This document shows, piece after piece, positions 1-11,845 of a DNA stretch of 64,000 bases. The notes beneath the pieces were generated by a model, which was not told where the DNA came from, did not search any database, and saw only the letters and a list, made by a program, of their open reading frames with translations. Source of the DNA: Helichrysum umbraculigerum (taxonomy: Eukaryota > Streptophyta > Magnoliopsida > Asterales > Asteraceae). A program made the position numbers and the translations under genes. Numbering within the stretch: position 1 is the first letter of the stretch; each line of letters starts with the position of its first letter. The stretch is from positions 135,234,090 through 135,298,089 of the forward strand of contig CATIUR010000002.1 of assembly GCA_949592205.1 (NCBI GenBank). Reading direction: 5' to 3'.

Positions 1-1522
1 AGTTAACTAATTAAATTAGATAAAGCGAATAAAAAGTAATAATAAATCAGATAATGGAGAGTAGTATTTGCTGTGAGTTCGTTAGCTCATAATGTGGGAC
101 AATGACTTTTGGGGAAAACATTTACTAAATTTGGAATGTTCACTAGGCTTGGTAGTTTATGGTATAACCAATAGCTTCCTTATTAGTCGGTTATCAACTA
201 ATATGTCATGAGAAACCGAGGTGTCATGATTCTGATCAGACAGACAATGCTCAACTCTCCACATTCTCCTGTGAGGGAGTTAATGGCCCTTATTATTGAA
301 CGCATTCGCTCATGGGCGAAGGAATAGAGTAGCAAGTCCACAACAAGTCTAATCGTTCTTAATACCATAAAGACTATAAATCCAGCAAACAACTAACTTA
401 GCAAATACGTTCGGACTTAGTTGATCAATTCCTATTAATGAAATTTAAGCATGATAAACGAGGGAAAGTGTTTAGATTTCTTGCGTACCTTGCTTTAGAT
501 TTCATAAGTTAAGGAAAAGTATCACTTTAAATTGGATTTTAAACATGCCTTTCTCAATACAATTAACAAATCCCAAGGTTTTCGTAAATGGTTATTTAGC
601 ATATAGCCTACCTACTCTAATCTAACCTAATCTAATTAAAATGCTAATTAAAATGCTGACGGCTTTTTGCATAAAGTTAAACCCAGACCATGTCGGAAAA
701 TGCTATGGTAGTTCACAATGTATTTAATCGTTTACCGATATTTTCGTTGTGAATTTAATTGCTTCGCTTTGTTTACATGATAAGTACATTGTGATTGGAA
801 GTGTACAATACTCATGGCAATTCCACGTAATCACATTGCATTTTATGATGCTTGCATGACGTTACAATTAAAAACATAGTTTTTACACAGTTAATTATTG
901 ACCAAGTATTAAGGTTCACGACTCCTCTTTACAAGGTTACAATCACGTTTGTCAATTGAAAGGCGAATGTAAGTTTTAGGTTTAAAATCATAAGATAAGT
1001 CCGTTCATAAAGTTTTTATTCCAATGGCATCGATCCATAATACAACTACCTTCGGTCGTTACCGGCTTCCATGCATTAGTACTTTGCTCGAAAGCATTTC
1101 CCGCACTATACCAAGTAAACAGTCGAATAGGGGCCGTCATATTATTTCACGACACATTTAAAGTCATCCCACAATTATATATGCTAACTACATCACAATA
1201 AATACAATGGTAATCTACTCGCTAATCATGGCACAAACTAATTCTAGCATAATTAAAACATACATATTTAATTAAGATAGAGTAGGATAGAAAGAACCCG
1301 GATTAATATGCGAGAAGGAATAGACTTGAATTAATAAGAGTTGCTCCAAGCGTACACCAAAGATTACAAGATATTCCCTAGCTTTCGTTCTACTTTAAAC
1401 AAGCTTCCTAACTAGCCTAATACTAATTTTGAAGTAAGAAAATAGAATGAGAAAGTAAAGAGATAAATATGCCTAATACATGTAGGAATATTAGGACATC
1501 TTCAAATGGAGCCTTGGGGCTT

Positions 1523-1532
1523 CTATTTATAG
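1523..1532 (-). promoter_or_regulatory. TATA box of element A LTR
   Basis: CTATAAATAG reads on the minus strand, in the orientation of the element. The same box is at 49811-49820 in the other LTR. It lies just downstream, in element sense, of the GCACCGGGTAC array, which fits a U3 promoter. Confidence 0.65.
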
Positions 1533-1582
1533 GGCAAATTCGGCTCATGTTAGCATTCCAAGGCACACATTAGCAAAAGGTG

Positions 1583-1670
1583 GAAAAGGTGGTGCACCGG
1601 GTACGAAAAAGCATGTAAAGATGGTGCACCGGGTACCAAAAACCATGTAAAGGTCTAGCACCGGGTACAC
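1583..1670 (-). repeat. GCACCGGGTAC tandem array in A LTR
   Basis: Three copies of GCACCGGGTAC are spaced about 30 bp apart with AAAAAGCATGTAAAG-like linkers. The array is repeated in the other LTR at 49876-49960. It lies upstream of the TATA box on the minus strand and may be an enhancer array; that role is inference. Confidence 0.7.
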
Positions 1671-2262
1671 GCAAGGACCAAAAAGCGGAAACAAGGTGGG
1701 AGCAGGGTGGCCGGCGCCGCCCTACAGGTGGCCAGCGGCGGCTGGCACCCCCCGCCCCGGTTCGCCATCTTTTGCTTCGTTTCTTGATTCGTACGTGTTT
1801 TCTTCGTTATGCATCCGTTTGCGTCGATTATTTTTTTGTTGGATTATTTTTTCAAAAATGAAGACTTTGATGAAAAGGTATCCCAAAAATATGTCTCCCA
1901 TCTTTTGATGTGTCGTACGAATCTTTTAGATCTTCCGGCGTACGTAGAACCTTCATTCTTCGTCCGTTTTTGTTGATTCTTCTTCTGTTGGATTCGTAAT
2001 TTGAAAACGAACATCTTGGATGAGATGGATGTTGGTGATGGGCACTTTTGTCTTGAAATATCATTTTGATGCCTTGAATCTTCAAACGTGCGTGGAATCT
2101 ACGTTTTTCATCCGTTTTGCTTGATTTTCATCGTGCAACCTTGTTTTGACCATCTTGGCATAATACTATTGATTTGTACTGTTTTTGAGTTTAAAATACC
2201 AAGAATCGTTCCAGAATGAGAGAGATATCGGTAGTTTTTACGTGACTTTTTACGCGATATCA

Positions 2263-2301
2263 AGTATCCCACACTTAGAACTTTGCTTGTCCTCAAGCAA
2301 A
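2263..2301 (-). promoter_or_regulatory. Polypurine tract and adjacent hairpin of A
   Basis: On the minus strand the order is hairpin TTGCTTG-AGGA-CAAGCAA (2283-2300), then CTAAGTGTGGGATACT, then the LTR start. The purine-rich tract is the expected plus-strand primer. The hairpin stem is perfect, and one further pair (T:A) is a G:C pair in element B. Confidence 0.75.
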
Positions 2302-3383
2302 CTCGAATTTCAAGCATGGTTAAAAGTAAGCAGATAATGAAATATTTTAAGGCGGAACTTTTTACTAAGGGGGTTTTGGAAAAATAAAATATTTGTTCTT
2401 TGAAAAAGCAGGGTTGTAATCTTTGGGAGCATGCTTTTGATCTTTGATCTTGGATACATGACTAGGCGATCCTCTCAGGTGGTCACTCCAATCACTCAAA
2501 GTGTTTAGGGTTTCCTATTCTAATATTATCAATCACTCAGAATGCCAGTCATGTATCGTTTATCGTCATAGGCTTGATCGAGAATCAAATTGTTACCTTT
2601 TAAGTGAGCGTGAAGTCGATCTAGCCACAATCATTCTAGGAGAGGGGATGTAGGGTTTTTGGAGTGGAGTGTTGGTGATATGAGGGGGGGTTGTGTTGGG
2701 TTTTTTTTTCGGGATTCTTTTCGGTGAAGCGGAAAGCTGAAACTTTTGAATTTTCGGGAGGATTGGCGCCTTCTTCTTTTGGGAGGAGTCTTTTTCTCCA
2801 ATTGACTTTCGTTTCTTCGAATTTTTTTGGATGTTTTTCTTTCTTTGACGTCATATCCTTGTAGCTTCTCTTCTTTCATCTTTGGAACTTCTTATGAAGT
2901 TTGAGGGATGCTTTTGAGTAGGTAAGGGATAACATATTTATTTTTGGGTGTATAGATGGGTTCAAGAATGATGTGATTCAATCTCCTTTCTGTTCACCTG
3001 TTCGGATTCGAAATGCATAACAAGAGCAAGTTCTGATTCTAAACGCATACATCGGCACACTCAAGAATCGAAGAAGTGAAGCATTAAAAGTGAATGCTTT
3101 ATATGGCTCAAAATACCTCACGAATCTAAAGTTGGGCTGTTGTGTGCCTAGTCATGTGATGCTCTTTATAGGATTACTAAACTGATTTTCCAAAAGAATT
3201 CATATTTTATTTATCCTTCTTCCCCAAAGTAAATCATTCTTCATCAAAAAAATTTCATTTTCATCATATTTTTAACTCAAATTTTGAAAATTTTGTTTAC
3301 TTTTGGAGAAGGATGGTCTAAAGAGCAGCGATTTTAGAATAAAGAATATACCACTATCCATTTCACAGTAGTGTAACTACTGC

Positions 3384-3420
3384 TATCCCACACTTAAAGG
3401 AACATCGTCCTCGATGTTAT
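3384..3420 (-). promoter_or_regulatory. Second hairpin plus PPT-like tract in A
   Basis: AACATCG-TCCT-CGATGTT (3401-3418) forms a perfect 7-bp stem. On the minus strand it is followed by TTTAAGTGTGGGATAGC, the same order as the unit beside the LTR. Element B has the equivalent at 7549-7583 with changed stem bases that still pair. It could be an internal polypurine tract; this is inference. Confidence 0.55.
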
Positions 3421-5392
3421 TCTAAGCTCTGAATGGGGTAAAATCCCACACTTAGGATTTGAAAACATCTAAGACATATTCTTTTAGCGGTGTGTGTTGG
3501 GTTCGAATACCACACTTAGTGAAAAGCATATCAGATATGGTATATTTAAAACGAATGAAAGAGACGGTATAGAAGTACTCCCCGGTAGTTACAGTGTATC
3601 TTGGTTTGCATTTGCCGGACTTCGTCTTTCTTGGTGCATTCTTGATCAAGTCTTCTTGTGATTGGTCTCGTAGGTGTGAACACGTCGGATATATGTCGTC
3701 ACTCCTATCGGTCGGTCGGATTTGACTCCGGTCGTTGTTCCAACAGCAATAGAGGCGGCAGACAGTGAGTTTTAAATTTATAAGAGCTGGGGCTCAAACT
3801 ATAAGTACTACCTACCTTGGGAGCAAGCAGTAAGTATAACTCGAGTTCGTTCTTTTATCGGAGCGAATTGAAGTAAAGCGGGTCACCAAAGATTATGGTC
3901 GCAATTAGGATGAGGGTAGGTAGATAGATTTTGAATTGGTTTGGTTTTCTAATTTTATCCTAATTACAGTAAAATAAATGCAGGAAATAAAAGATAGGGG
4001 ATGAGCATACAGGTAGAGATGTGATTGCTGAAACTTGAATAATTAGGGTTTCGGGATGATGTTCATTATAAAATTGATTGGAGATTTACCAGATAAAGAG
4101 TAAACATACTTTCGGTGTAAACACTAGGACCCTACGTTCAGGTGAAACCCTAGAAACATATGTCACTGGAATCCTAGGTTATCATGATTCTGATCAGATC
4201 GGGCTGTTTTCAAACCCCCCCTGAACCTTTGCTTAACTAAGACAAAGTCACCCTAAATTTTCTAGGGATCAGGCATAAGGCAACAGACCGCAATTGTATT
4301 TACTGACCTTTCTTAACACCTAATCGTCTATTTACTTTTATTATAGCAAATACTGATTGTATCCTGTGTATGTTAAACTATTGGTGTGATTAGGGTTTTG
4401 CATGTCTAGGTGTATGATTGACACTACCCTGTATTGTTTCTATTGAAGCACATTCTTAACCATCGTAAATATAGACCCTCCTTTACAGTCAGGCATTCAT
4501 CCCTAGGAATAATCACGATGTACAGGGCAATTAGGCATTTCCACAGTGTTCCAAACCCTAGATGTACTAACGGTGTACTGGGCATTTAAGCATTTCCACA
4601 GTGTTCCAGATCTTAGGTGTACTAACGGTGTATAGTGCAACAAGCATTTCCACAGCTTTGATTCCTAGACCACAGTTCTAGAAGGGTCACTTCTAGGTAA
4701 TTCACGATGAAACAATCCATGGCATTTCCTTAGCTTCCACGTATTTGTACTTCACACGAGGTATTTCCAACGCTATACGAAGTACCGTGCCTTTTAAAGG
4801 AAAGTTCATAGTTTCATACTGTAACTGGAGATAACTGTATATTCATAGTATTAGGGTTGATCAGATCCTATCCGAGGGCAACAGTCACGTGAAATTCTGG
4901 AAAGGGTGATGAGAGACTAGATCTATATTCAGGATAAGCTTAACCAGATACAAAGCATAACAATTTCCAATTGTATAAATGAAATATTAATTTAACATCA
5001 TCCCTACTCCTAATATCTACATTTCAGCAATCACAATATTAAACTACTCTATAAACATGGCAATATGCAAAATACAAACTGAAATAACATAAAGCACAAG
5101 CATTATAACAGTAAGTAAAGTTTAGATATCACCGGGAATACAACAGCGTAATACTGAGGATTACAAATAGTCTGAACTTGAAAAACTCGTTACAATAAGA
5201 TTACCAAGCTAAACCTTCCTCTAGACTCGAACCGTAAGCTCAACCCTAACCTTTCTTCTCTAACTCCTAAGAGTAGTGCTAGAGAGAGAAAATTAGAGAG
5301 AGAAAGTGAAAGAAAAAGAGAGAAATGAAAGTGAGAGAAATGTGAGAATGTGTGAATGTGTTAAGGTGTGTGGAATGAGGAGGGGTGACCCT

Positions 5393-5402
5393 CTATTTAT
5401 AG
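5393..5402 (-). promoter_or_regulatory. TATA box of element B LTR
   Basis: CTATAAATAG reads on the minus strand about 80 bp downstream, in element sense, of the GTATACGG array. The partner box is at 15160-15169. Confidence 0.65.
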
Positions 5403-5482
5403 GCAAAGCTTCAAATCTTCCGTACAACTCGCGAAACAGCACGTACAAGCAAACGAAGCAGCATACGGAGGCAGGGGGCCAT

Positions 5483-5572
5483 GTACGGCCTTGTTAGGGA
5501 CGTATACGGTCTTGGTAGGGCCTTATACGGTCTTGGTTAGGCCGTATACGGTTGCCAGGGCCGTATACGGTG
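5483..5572 (-). repeat. CCGTATACGG palindrome array in B LTR
   Basis: About five units of roughly 20 bp carry the palindromic core CCGTATACGG or near variants, with TCTTGGTAGGG-like linkers. The matching array in the other LTR is at 15246-15340 and differs in several units, so this is the most variable part of the LTR pair. The open frames across it are repeat translations, not genes. Confidence 0.75.
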
Positions 5573-6065
5573 TTCGTCTGATTTCGTTCGTTGCTTAAAA
5601 CGCGCGTATCTCCTTCGTTATGCGTCCGTTTGACCTGATTCTTTCGCCTGTGTCTTCGTAATTCCGTTACGCTTCTAATGATGCCAACTTCACTGAAATT
5701 GGATGTGTATAGATTAAGCATAGCTGGAAAGACTTTATAGGGTCTAATACCACTCAGTCTTCTCCGTCCTTTATCCGATTTGCATGATTCTTGATTTTTC
5801 CGTCTCGATTTTACCTGTTTTATCATATGATGAAGTTAGAATGTGATCTATATAAGGTAAATGAGGCCGGAGGATTTTGTGCACGTTTATTCGCCCTAAT
5901 TTCCTTGTTATTTGGACGTTTTGGGTGATTTTTGCAGCAACGCCTATATTTAGACCACTTTAGTGATTTTTAATAAATAATGATCATTTTGGAGTGTTTT
6001 CACTAAAGATAGTCCAAAAAGTGTGGAATGTTGCCCTTAAAAACATGACTATTTGAGTCACATCA

Positions 6066-8398
6066 AGTTATCCCACACTTAGACGTTGCTTGTCCTCAAG
6101 CAACACTCAGTTAGAAAAACATTTAAAATTTGGTTTTTAAGGGGTGAGTCAAAATAATTTCAAAAAGATACCACTTCTAATATGATTAAGACTGTTTAAG
6201 AATAAGGGGAAGGATAAGATGATCCTTTCAGAAGCAAGAAGTAATTCTCATCAGGCATACTACCAATCCTCGTGATCTTGGAGTACACATGACTAGGCGA
6301 TCTCACTAAATTTGGTCACTCAATTCACTCAAAGTGTATCGGGTTCCCTAACAATCTAGAACAAATGAAATCGCTCAAATAAGCCAGTCATGCAGCACTC
6401 ATCGTCATAAGCTTGGTCGAGAATTGGATCTCCACCACTTAGGTGAGGACGGTGCTAACTATCCCAAGACATTCAACGGGTTGTAGTGTTTGGTGAGGTT
6501 TAAGGGTATGGGTAGTGGTATATATTTTGTTGTAGGGGTTTGACTCATCTTAAAACTCAAAGATAGTGAAAAACTTTATTTCAGAACGGAACGGAGGATT
6601 TTGTAGCTGCTCGTCTTCTATCGAATTTTTCTTGAGAAGGTGATACTTGAAGCACTCAGCTTTATTTGATGGAACTATTTCTTTTTCTTTTCTTGATTTT
6701 CTACTTTTTATTTTTCTTCTCTTCTTCAGAACTTCTTTGCCAGAGAACTTCTAAGGATATTTTATGTTGATTATTTCAGAAATCCTTTTCGGAACTATGA
6801 TCTTTGATCTTGAACTTTAATTTCTTTTATCGTGCCAATTTTTCGCACTTTTGACTTTAGAGTACACAGAAGAGGAAGACTTTGGAGCATGATTGAAGAG
6901 GATGTTCCAAAAGATGTTTTTCACGACCTTAGAAATTCTAAGATAAGGTTTTGGGGATTTTGGGTGAGTAGGGTTTGAGTATGAGGGTTTTTATGAAACG
7001 AAAGGTTTAGGTTCAACAGGGTTTACTAGGTGGATCATCGATACTAAAAACAAGTATCGGAAGGGTTTTAGGCTTGAAGAGATATGTAAGAATTGGGCTT
7101 TTATCCTAGGGAATGTCAAGGTCATCTAGCTGCACCTATACCGCGTACGGTACACACCAATGTGGTCTCGAAACGTATGTCTGGAGCAAGTTCTAATTCT
7201 GAGATGCAAGCATCGGCACACACAAGAAATGAAAGTGAAGCATTAAGGATGAATGCTTTAGGCTCAAGATACCTCACTACAAAATAGGGTTGTATGTGCC
7301 TAGCCATGCTCCTTTTAGATTATTGTTTCTTGCTCGAGAAATTTCTACCTTATTTTCCCTATATTCCAAAATAACTTACTCATATTTTGAGAATGATTCC
7401 TTTCAAAAGCATTAAAACCTGAAAGTATTTGAAAAATTTTGAAAAATTTATTTGAAAAAGTTCGTTTTGGAGAAACATTTTCTGAGTAATGCTATTTTGG
7501 ACACAAAAATCGACTAAAATTATCCAAGGTATTCTAATACCTAGCTATCCCACACTTAGAGGAACATTGTCCCTAATGTTCTCTTGAGTTGAGATTTTAC
7601 TAGAGGTAAAATCCCACACTTAGAGTTTGAACATGTTAGAAAATGTTTCTTAAGTGTTAAATTTGGGTTTGAATCCCACACTTAGTGATAAGCTCAGGAT
7701 AGGGTATAGATTATAACAAGCTAATAAGACAGAATATATGTGATCATGAAATGGATAGAGGGTTAAGAAACTCCCCACATAACGTTTTAACGTTTTGAAG
7801 CTTATGAAATTTTGCAGGAAAGAGAGAGTCGAAGCGAGCTTTCTTCTGCATTCTTCTTGAAGATCAGTAAGCTTCAATTGGGTCATCCGGTGTCATGTAT
7901 CCAAATCAACTTCAATTCTTTTAGGTAGGGATCCTTATGGAGTAGAATCCCATAATTTATGTTTTGAAGAAGCTGGAGTGATTTTTGATAAGTGTTTGTG
8001 GTGTGGGGTGTGATCCCACACTTAGTTCTTTGAGGTGCTTGGATACAAGGAAGTTTTGAGAAGAACGAGATCCCTCCATGAGATGTTGAATGTTCCGTAG
8101 TCTGCAAATATTGAAAGCTGGTTCGGGTTGCCTTTTGACTTCACGGATTTTCTTCTTGAAAGTGCGCCATCTCGCCAATTTTTCACGTTCATTCATCACA
8201 ATATTTCTACTTATTTGACAGAAAGAAAATAAAACATAATAAGTAATAGCATAATGTAAATACGGATAGAGTGATCAACCAACTAGTGGCTGATACAAAT
8301 AAGGTCCAAAAGTAAGGTCCAATAGTAGCCAAACAAACACAAGATAATAATAGTAATAATGTCTGAAACCAAAGTCAAGTGATGCAAATGGGGCAGGT
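6066..8398 (-). other. Element B 3' noncoding region
   Basis: No credible gene is present. On the minus strand the end of this region is hairpin TTGCTTG-AGGA-CAAGCAA (6086-6103), then AAGTGTGGGATAACT against the LTR. Further AAGTGTGGGAT motifs lie near 7549, 7611, 7673 and 8011. A hairpin AAGCATT/AATGCTT is at 7238-7258. CATGACTAGGC (6288-6298) can pair with GCCTAGCCATG (7298-7308) with one G-U pair on the element strand. Element A has the same set at 2283-3420. Confidence 0.7.
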
Positions 8399-10133
8399 CT
8401 ATGAGGCTGGGGATCCCTGATCAGGAATGTCATCATGCTGAGTAGGGGCTGGTGCTGTGGATGGTCTTACGACTGACTGCTGGCCACTCGACACTCTCTG
8501 TCCTTCTTCAGCAGTGATAAGCTTGAGCTGAATCAAAATATCTCTGAGTGTAGCTGCTGGCAGCTTCATCGGATCTGTAATACCCCACTGTAGCAGAATG
8601 TCTGATGTGATCTTGGCATCCTCAAGTAGTTTCATATAGGCCTGACGAAGCATGGTCTCGGTGGGCACATCTGAAGAAGAGATCGGTCCAAGGTTTAGTA
8701 ACATACTGGAAGTGTCAAAAGATAGAGCATCCGTGCCCAAATAGACTGTGTCAGCACGGTAAGATCCACTGGCGACTGGATGGGTAGGATGAGAAATCAC
8801 AGGTGCAGAAATCACTGGCTGAACTACCGGTATCTCGGTCTCAACTGACTGGACCTGCTCTGGTACTGGTGTGGTCCGGATAACGGGTGATGGTGTATGG
8901 GTGGTATGTGATGGGATGGATGTATGTGGTGGTGCTATGGCTGGTGGTGGTGGACCGCATCGGTACGTGTAAGGCTCCGGGTCAGGAATACCAGGTTTCC
9001 TGGAAATCAACAGCTGATGGGAACGGCTAACCTGAAGAGCATGCAAAAGATAATAGTGTGTCAGCGAGGTCACTGGATCTGTGTAGTGAACAGTAGCCTG
9101 AGCTGGTGGCTCGGCTGTCTCAGCTCCTCCATGCGGGACACTAGCATGAGTAGTAGGTGCTCGGGCTCTATCAGATGGGCCATCCTCAGTATCTGCAACA
9201 GGTGAGGATCCTCTAACACGCTTCCCAGGGAGACGACATCCTGGAATGATCTGTTTGGTGTTCTTCCATAGGCACTGTCTCTGCTCATCTACCTCAACAA
9301 GATGGATCAACTTGCAGTATTTCAAGTTAAATGGCAAAGAACGAGAACAAACAGTAAACTCCTCAGTGTGGGCCTCAGTCAACAATCCCATACTATACAG
9401 CAATCTAGTGATAATCGACCCCCATGAACATGTGCTTATCCAAGTCTGTCTCATCCCAAAGTCTCTCAGCGATCAAGAAAGCAACATTCAGATTCTTTCC
9501 TCCTATGATTGCTTCCATGAACTTCAACTCTTCGGCACTCACAGCTCCACCTTCCTTCTTTCCAAATATAGAACATGCTAGCAACTTGTGAAGGATGTGA
9601 TGAACCAGCTTGATGAAAGTGGATGACTTAACACAGCTCCTAAAGTTTGATCCTGCTAAATCCATCTAAATATCCTTATGGTTCCTGTTTGGTAGGCTGG
9701 AGATGTCTTGAACACTGTTTCTGAACCATGCAGAGTTGACTTGAGACTCTGTATATAAACCAAGATACACCCCCAAGTCGGCAACTGAGATATGATGAAT
9801 ATGTTCCTGAAACCTAAATGAAATCTTTCTTTTGTCGGATACGCTCATTTTTAGATTCAGCTGGTAAGTCATCATGAACTTTGTCACTACCTCTCGGTAG
9901 GCATACTCATCTATATCGAAGAGACGGAGAAGGGCATTGTTCACTTGACCATTGGTCTCATACATCAACAAACTCTTCAACTCATCCCTGATTCCTAGCT
10001 TAATCATATCTTTCCATACCACATACCGATTACTGCCTATCGGTCGCTGCAACCACTGGCGAATGAGTGACCTATTCTTTGAAGATTTGGCCAAGTAGCT
10101 GAGTGAAGGTGGGCAATTATCCATCTGTGACAA
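8399..10133 (-). pseudogene. Athila ORF1/env-like protein, broken
   Basis: Reading on the minus strand from 10133, the product starts MSQMDNCPPSL and has a motif FRFQEHIHHISVADLGVYLG followed by LY, resembling the F-R-L...L-G-x-Y block of the ATHILA ORF-1 family. A TAG at 9666-9668 interrupts it, with the frame open again at MDLAGSNF. Near 9410 a frameshift moves it to the frame that continues ...GSIITRLLYSMGLL. The C-terminal half is rich in Pro, Thr and Ser. In Athila elements a gene of this type sits 3' of pol in the place of env; its function is unsettled. Family assignment is by motif pattern, so moderate confidence. I cannot see a clear signal peptide or membrane segment. Confidence 0.55.
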
Positions 10134-11845
10134 AAGACAAGAAAAGATTAAACCATAATAGTGGTATATTAATGGATATGCTAAAGTGTTTCCAGATTTT
10201 CAGAAAAAATTGGAAATGTAGGCTTTAGAAATGGGCATATCCAGAAATTTTAAAATTGCTAAACCTAACCGCAACCAATCACAAATCCAAAAACTTTTAT
10301 CAACTTATGTCTAACTAAGGGGAAGTGGCACAAAGCTTCAAGTTCCTAGCATAATCAAAGCAAGTCAACAAGGTACCTAACTTAATTATCCCAAGCACTA
10401 AAAACTTAAACACTTCATGTTCATGGTTAATCAATCTAAATGAGCTTAATACTTTGGATAAATCCAAGGTCATATAATTACCTCAAGTAAATCAATTAAT
10501 CATAAAAGGGCATATTACCAATATGCAATCCAACTTTCCGCAATTTCCAAAAGACATAAAGCTTTATTTACATGATTTCAAGCAAAGAATGGAAGTAAAC
10601 TTATTTGACAAAATGGTAGTTTTTAGAAAATGGCGTTTTTGTTGGTTTCATTTCAAAGTCATACACTTTATTAATTAAAGTGATAAACTTTAAGAATGAT
10701 TAAATGAACCGAAGCTTGTTTTGATAATCTTGTAAGCTTTTTAAGTTTAGAAAAGTCATAAACATGGTTTAAGAATAAAAGTTTTATTTTGATTTTATCA
10801 AAAATGAGCTTACTTTAATTACCAAAAACTAGCTTAACCATTTTCTAATTGCAAACGATTAATCAAAGCATCTTAACCAATCAAAATGAAGCATAATTCA
10901 ATCAACAAAAGTCAACATAAGCAATTAATCATCCAAAAAGTCAAACTAGCCATAGTTCATCCAAAAAGTCAACACTTTAATCTCCAATCTTGCAATTAAG
11001 CCAACAAATCACTAGATTAAGTTTGTAATCATGTTAAGCATCAAGATAAGCATGAAATAACACTAAAGATTGCAACTTTTAACCATGAAATCTATGAAAA
11101 TAAGTTACAAGCCCTAATTTTTAAAGTTTCATGAAAATCACAAAATTAGGTCAAAAATTACCTTAAACTTGATGTAGTGATGTTGTGGATGCAAGAAAGA
11201 TCATAAAATGATGAATTTTGAGCTTGGAATCATGCAAAATGGTTGAGTAATGGAGATTTGGTGATGGTGAAGGTGAGGCCGACGGTGGGGGTGGAGGAAG
11301 AGGGAAGAAGATGAATTTGTTTTGTGTTTTATCATTTTGTGTTGGCTAAAAGTCCCTTTTATACCCTTTCAAACGCGTGCGATTTAAATTTCGCGAAAGA
11401 TACGAAACACACAAGTAAAATTTCAAAGTTTAAAAATTTTTAATAAAATAATTTTAAAAAGTATGTTCGTAATTTTCTGAATCTTTACGCGCAGTCTGAA
11501 GTGATATTGCGAATCGTACGCGAAATTTTTTTTTCATTTTTATTTAAAACAAGACAATCTTTTTGTGTTCTTTAAAATCCAAGACAAATTCAAAATTAAT
11601 TTTTCAAAATTTAAAAATAAACTTTTTCGAACTTTCTGAAAATGTCTGAAGTTCGTTACTGTGTTGAGCGAATTTGAATTTTAAAAGAACGCTTTTTTGT
11701 GTTTTTAAATGCAAGCTTTTAAATTTAAAAATAACTACTAATATTACTTAGCCTAAATACTTAAAATAAAACTAAATTAACTAAAGTTTGGGTTGCCTCC
11801 CAAAAAGCGCTTGGTTAAAGTCGGTAGCTCAACTTTTGGACAAAT
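10134..11845 (-). other. Element B spacer between ORFX and env-like gene
   Basis: This AT-rich region has no credible ORF. Next to the ORFX stop it holds, on the minus strand, CAAGCGCTTTTTGGGAGGCA followed by ACCC (about 11789-11835). Element A has the matching motif at 15961-16007, also just after its ORFX. From memory, AAGCGCTT...GGGAGGCAACCC follows pol in Athila/Tat elements, so ORFX seems to end where pol would. Confidence 0.6.

Larger units (their letters stand above)
1..2262 (-). repeat. Element A 3' LTR (left, truncated by window edge)
   Basis: This stretch is nearly identical to 48289-50407 joined to 57591-57758, so it is one LTR of a large minus-strand gypsy element whose other LTR is at the right. 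The outer end is ...GCGATATCA at 2262, followed at once by a polypurine-like tract, as expected for the 3' LTR of a minus-strand element. The left part of this LTR lies before the window, so its target-site duplication cannot be checked. A CTATAAATAG box on the minus strand lies at 1523-1532 with a short tandem array upstream of it. No protein gene is credible here; the short open frames are incidental. Confidence 0.9.
2263..3693 (-). other. Element A 3' noncoding region
   Basis: This is the 3' internal end of A, between its LTR and the insertion point of B. It continues at 15834 after B is removed. I find no credible coding region. It holds the polypurine tract, repeated AAGTGTGGGAT motifs (minus strand) and several hairpins whose sequence or pairing is shared with the equivalent region of B (6066-8398). 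Conservation of a noncoding region between two diverged families suggests an RNA function. Confidence 0.75.
3694..6065 (-). repeat. Element B 3' LTR
   Basis: The LTR starts TGTCGTCACTCC and ends GAGTCACATCA in plus coordinates, and is the same length as its partner. A minus-strand CTATAAATAG box is at 5393-5402. A palindrome array lies at 5483-5572, upstream of the box in element sense. Confidence 0.92.

Noticed and set aside
5494..5826. 110-codon frame in the B LTR (also 15283-15594)
   Set aside because: Its end translates the GTATACGG array as an IRPNQD-type repeat; it is LTR promoter sequence.
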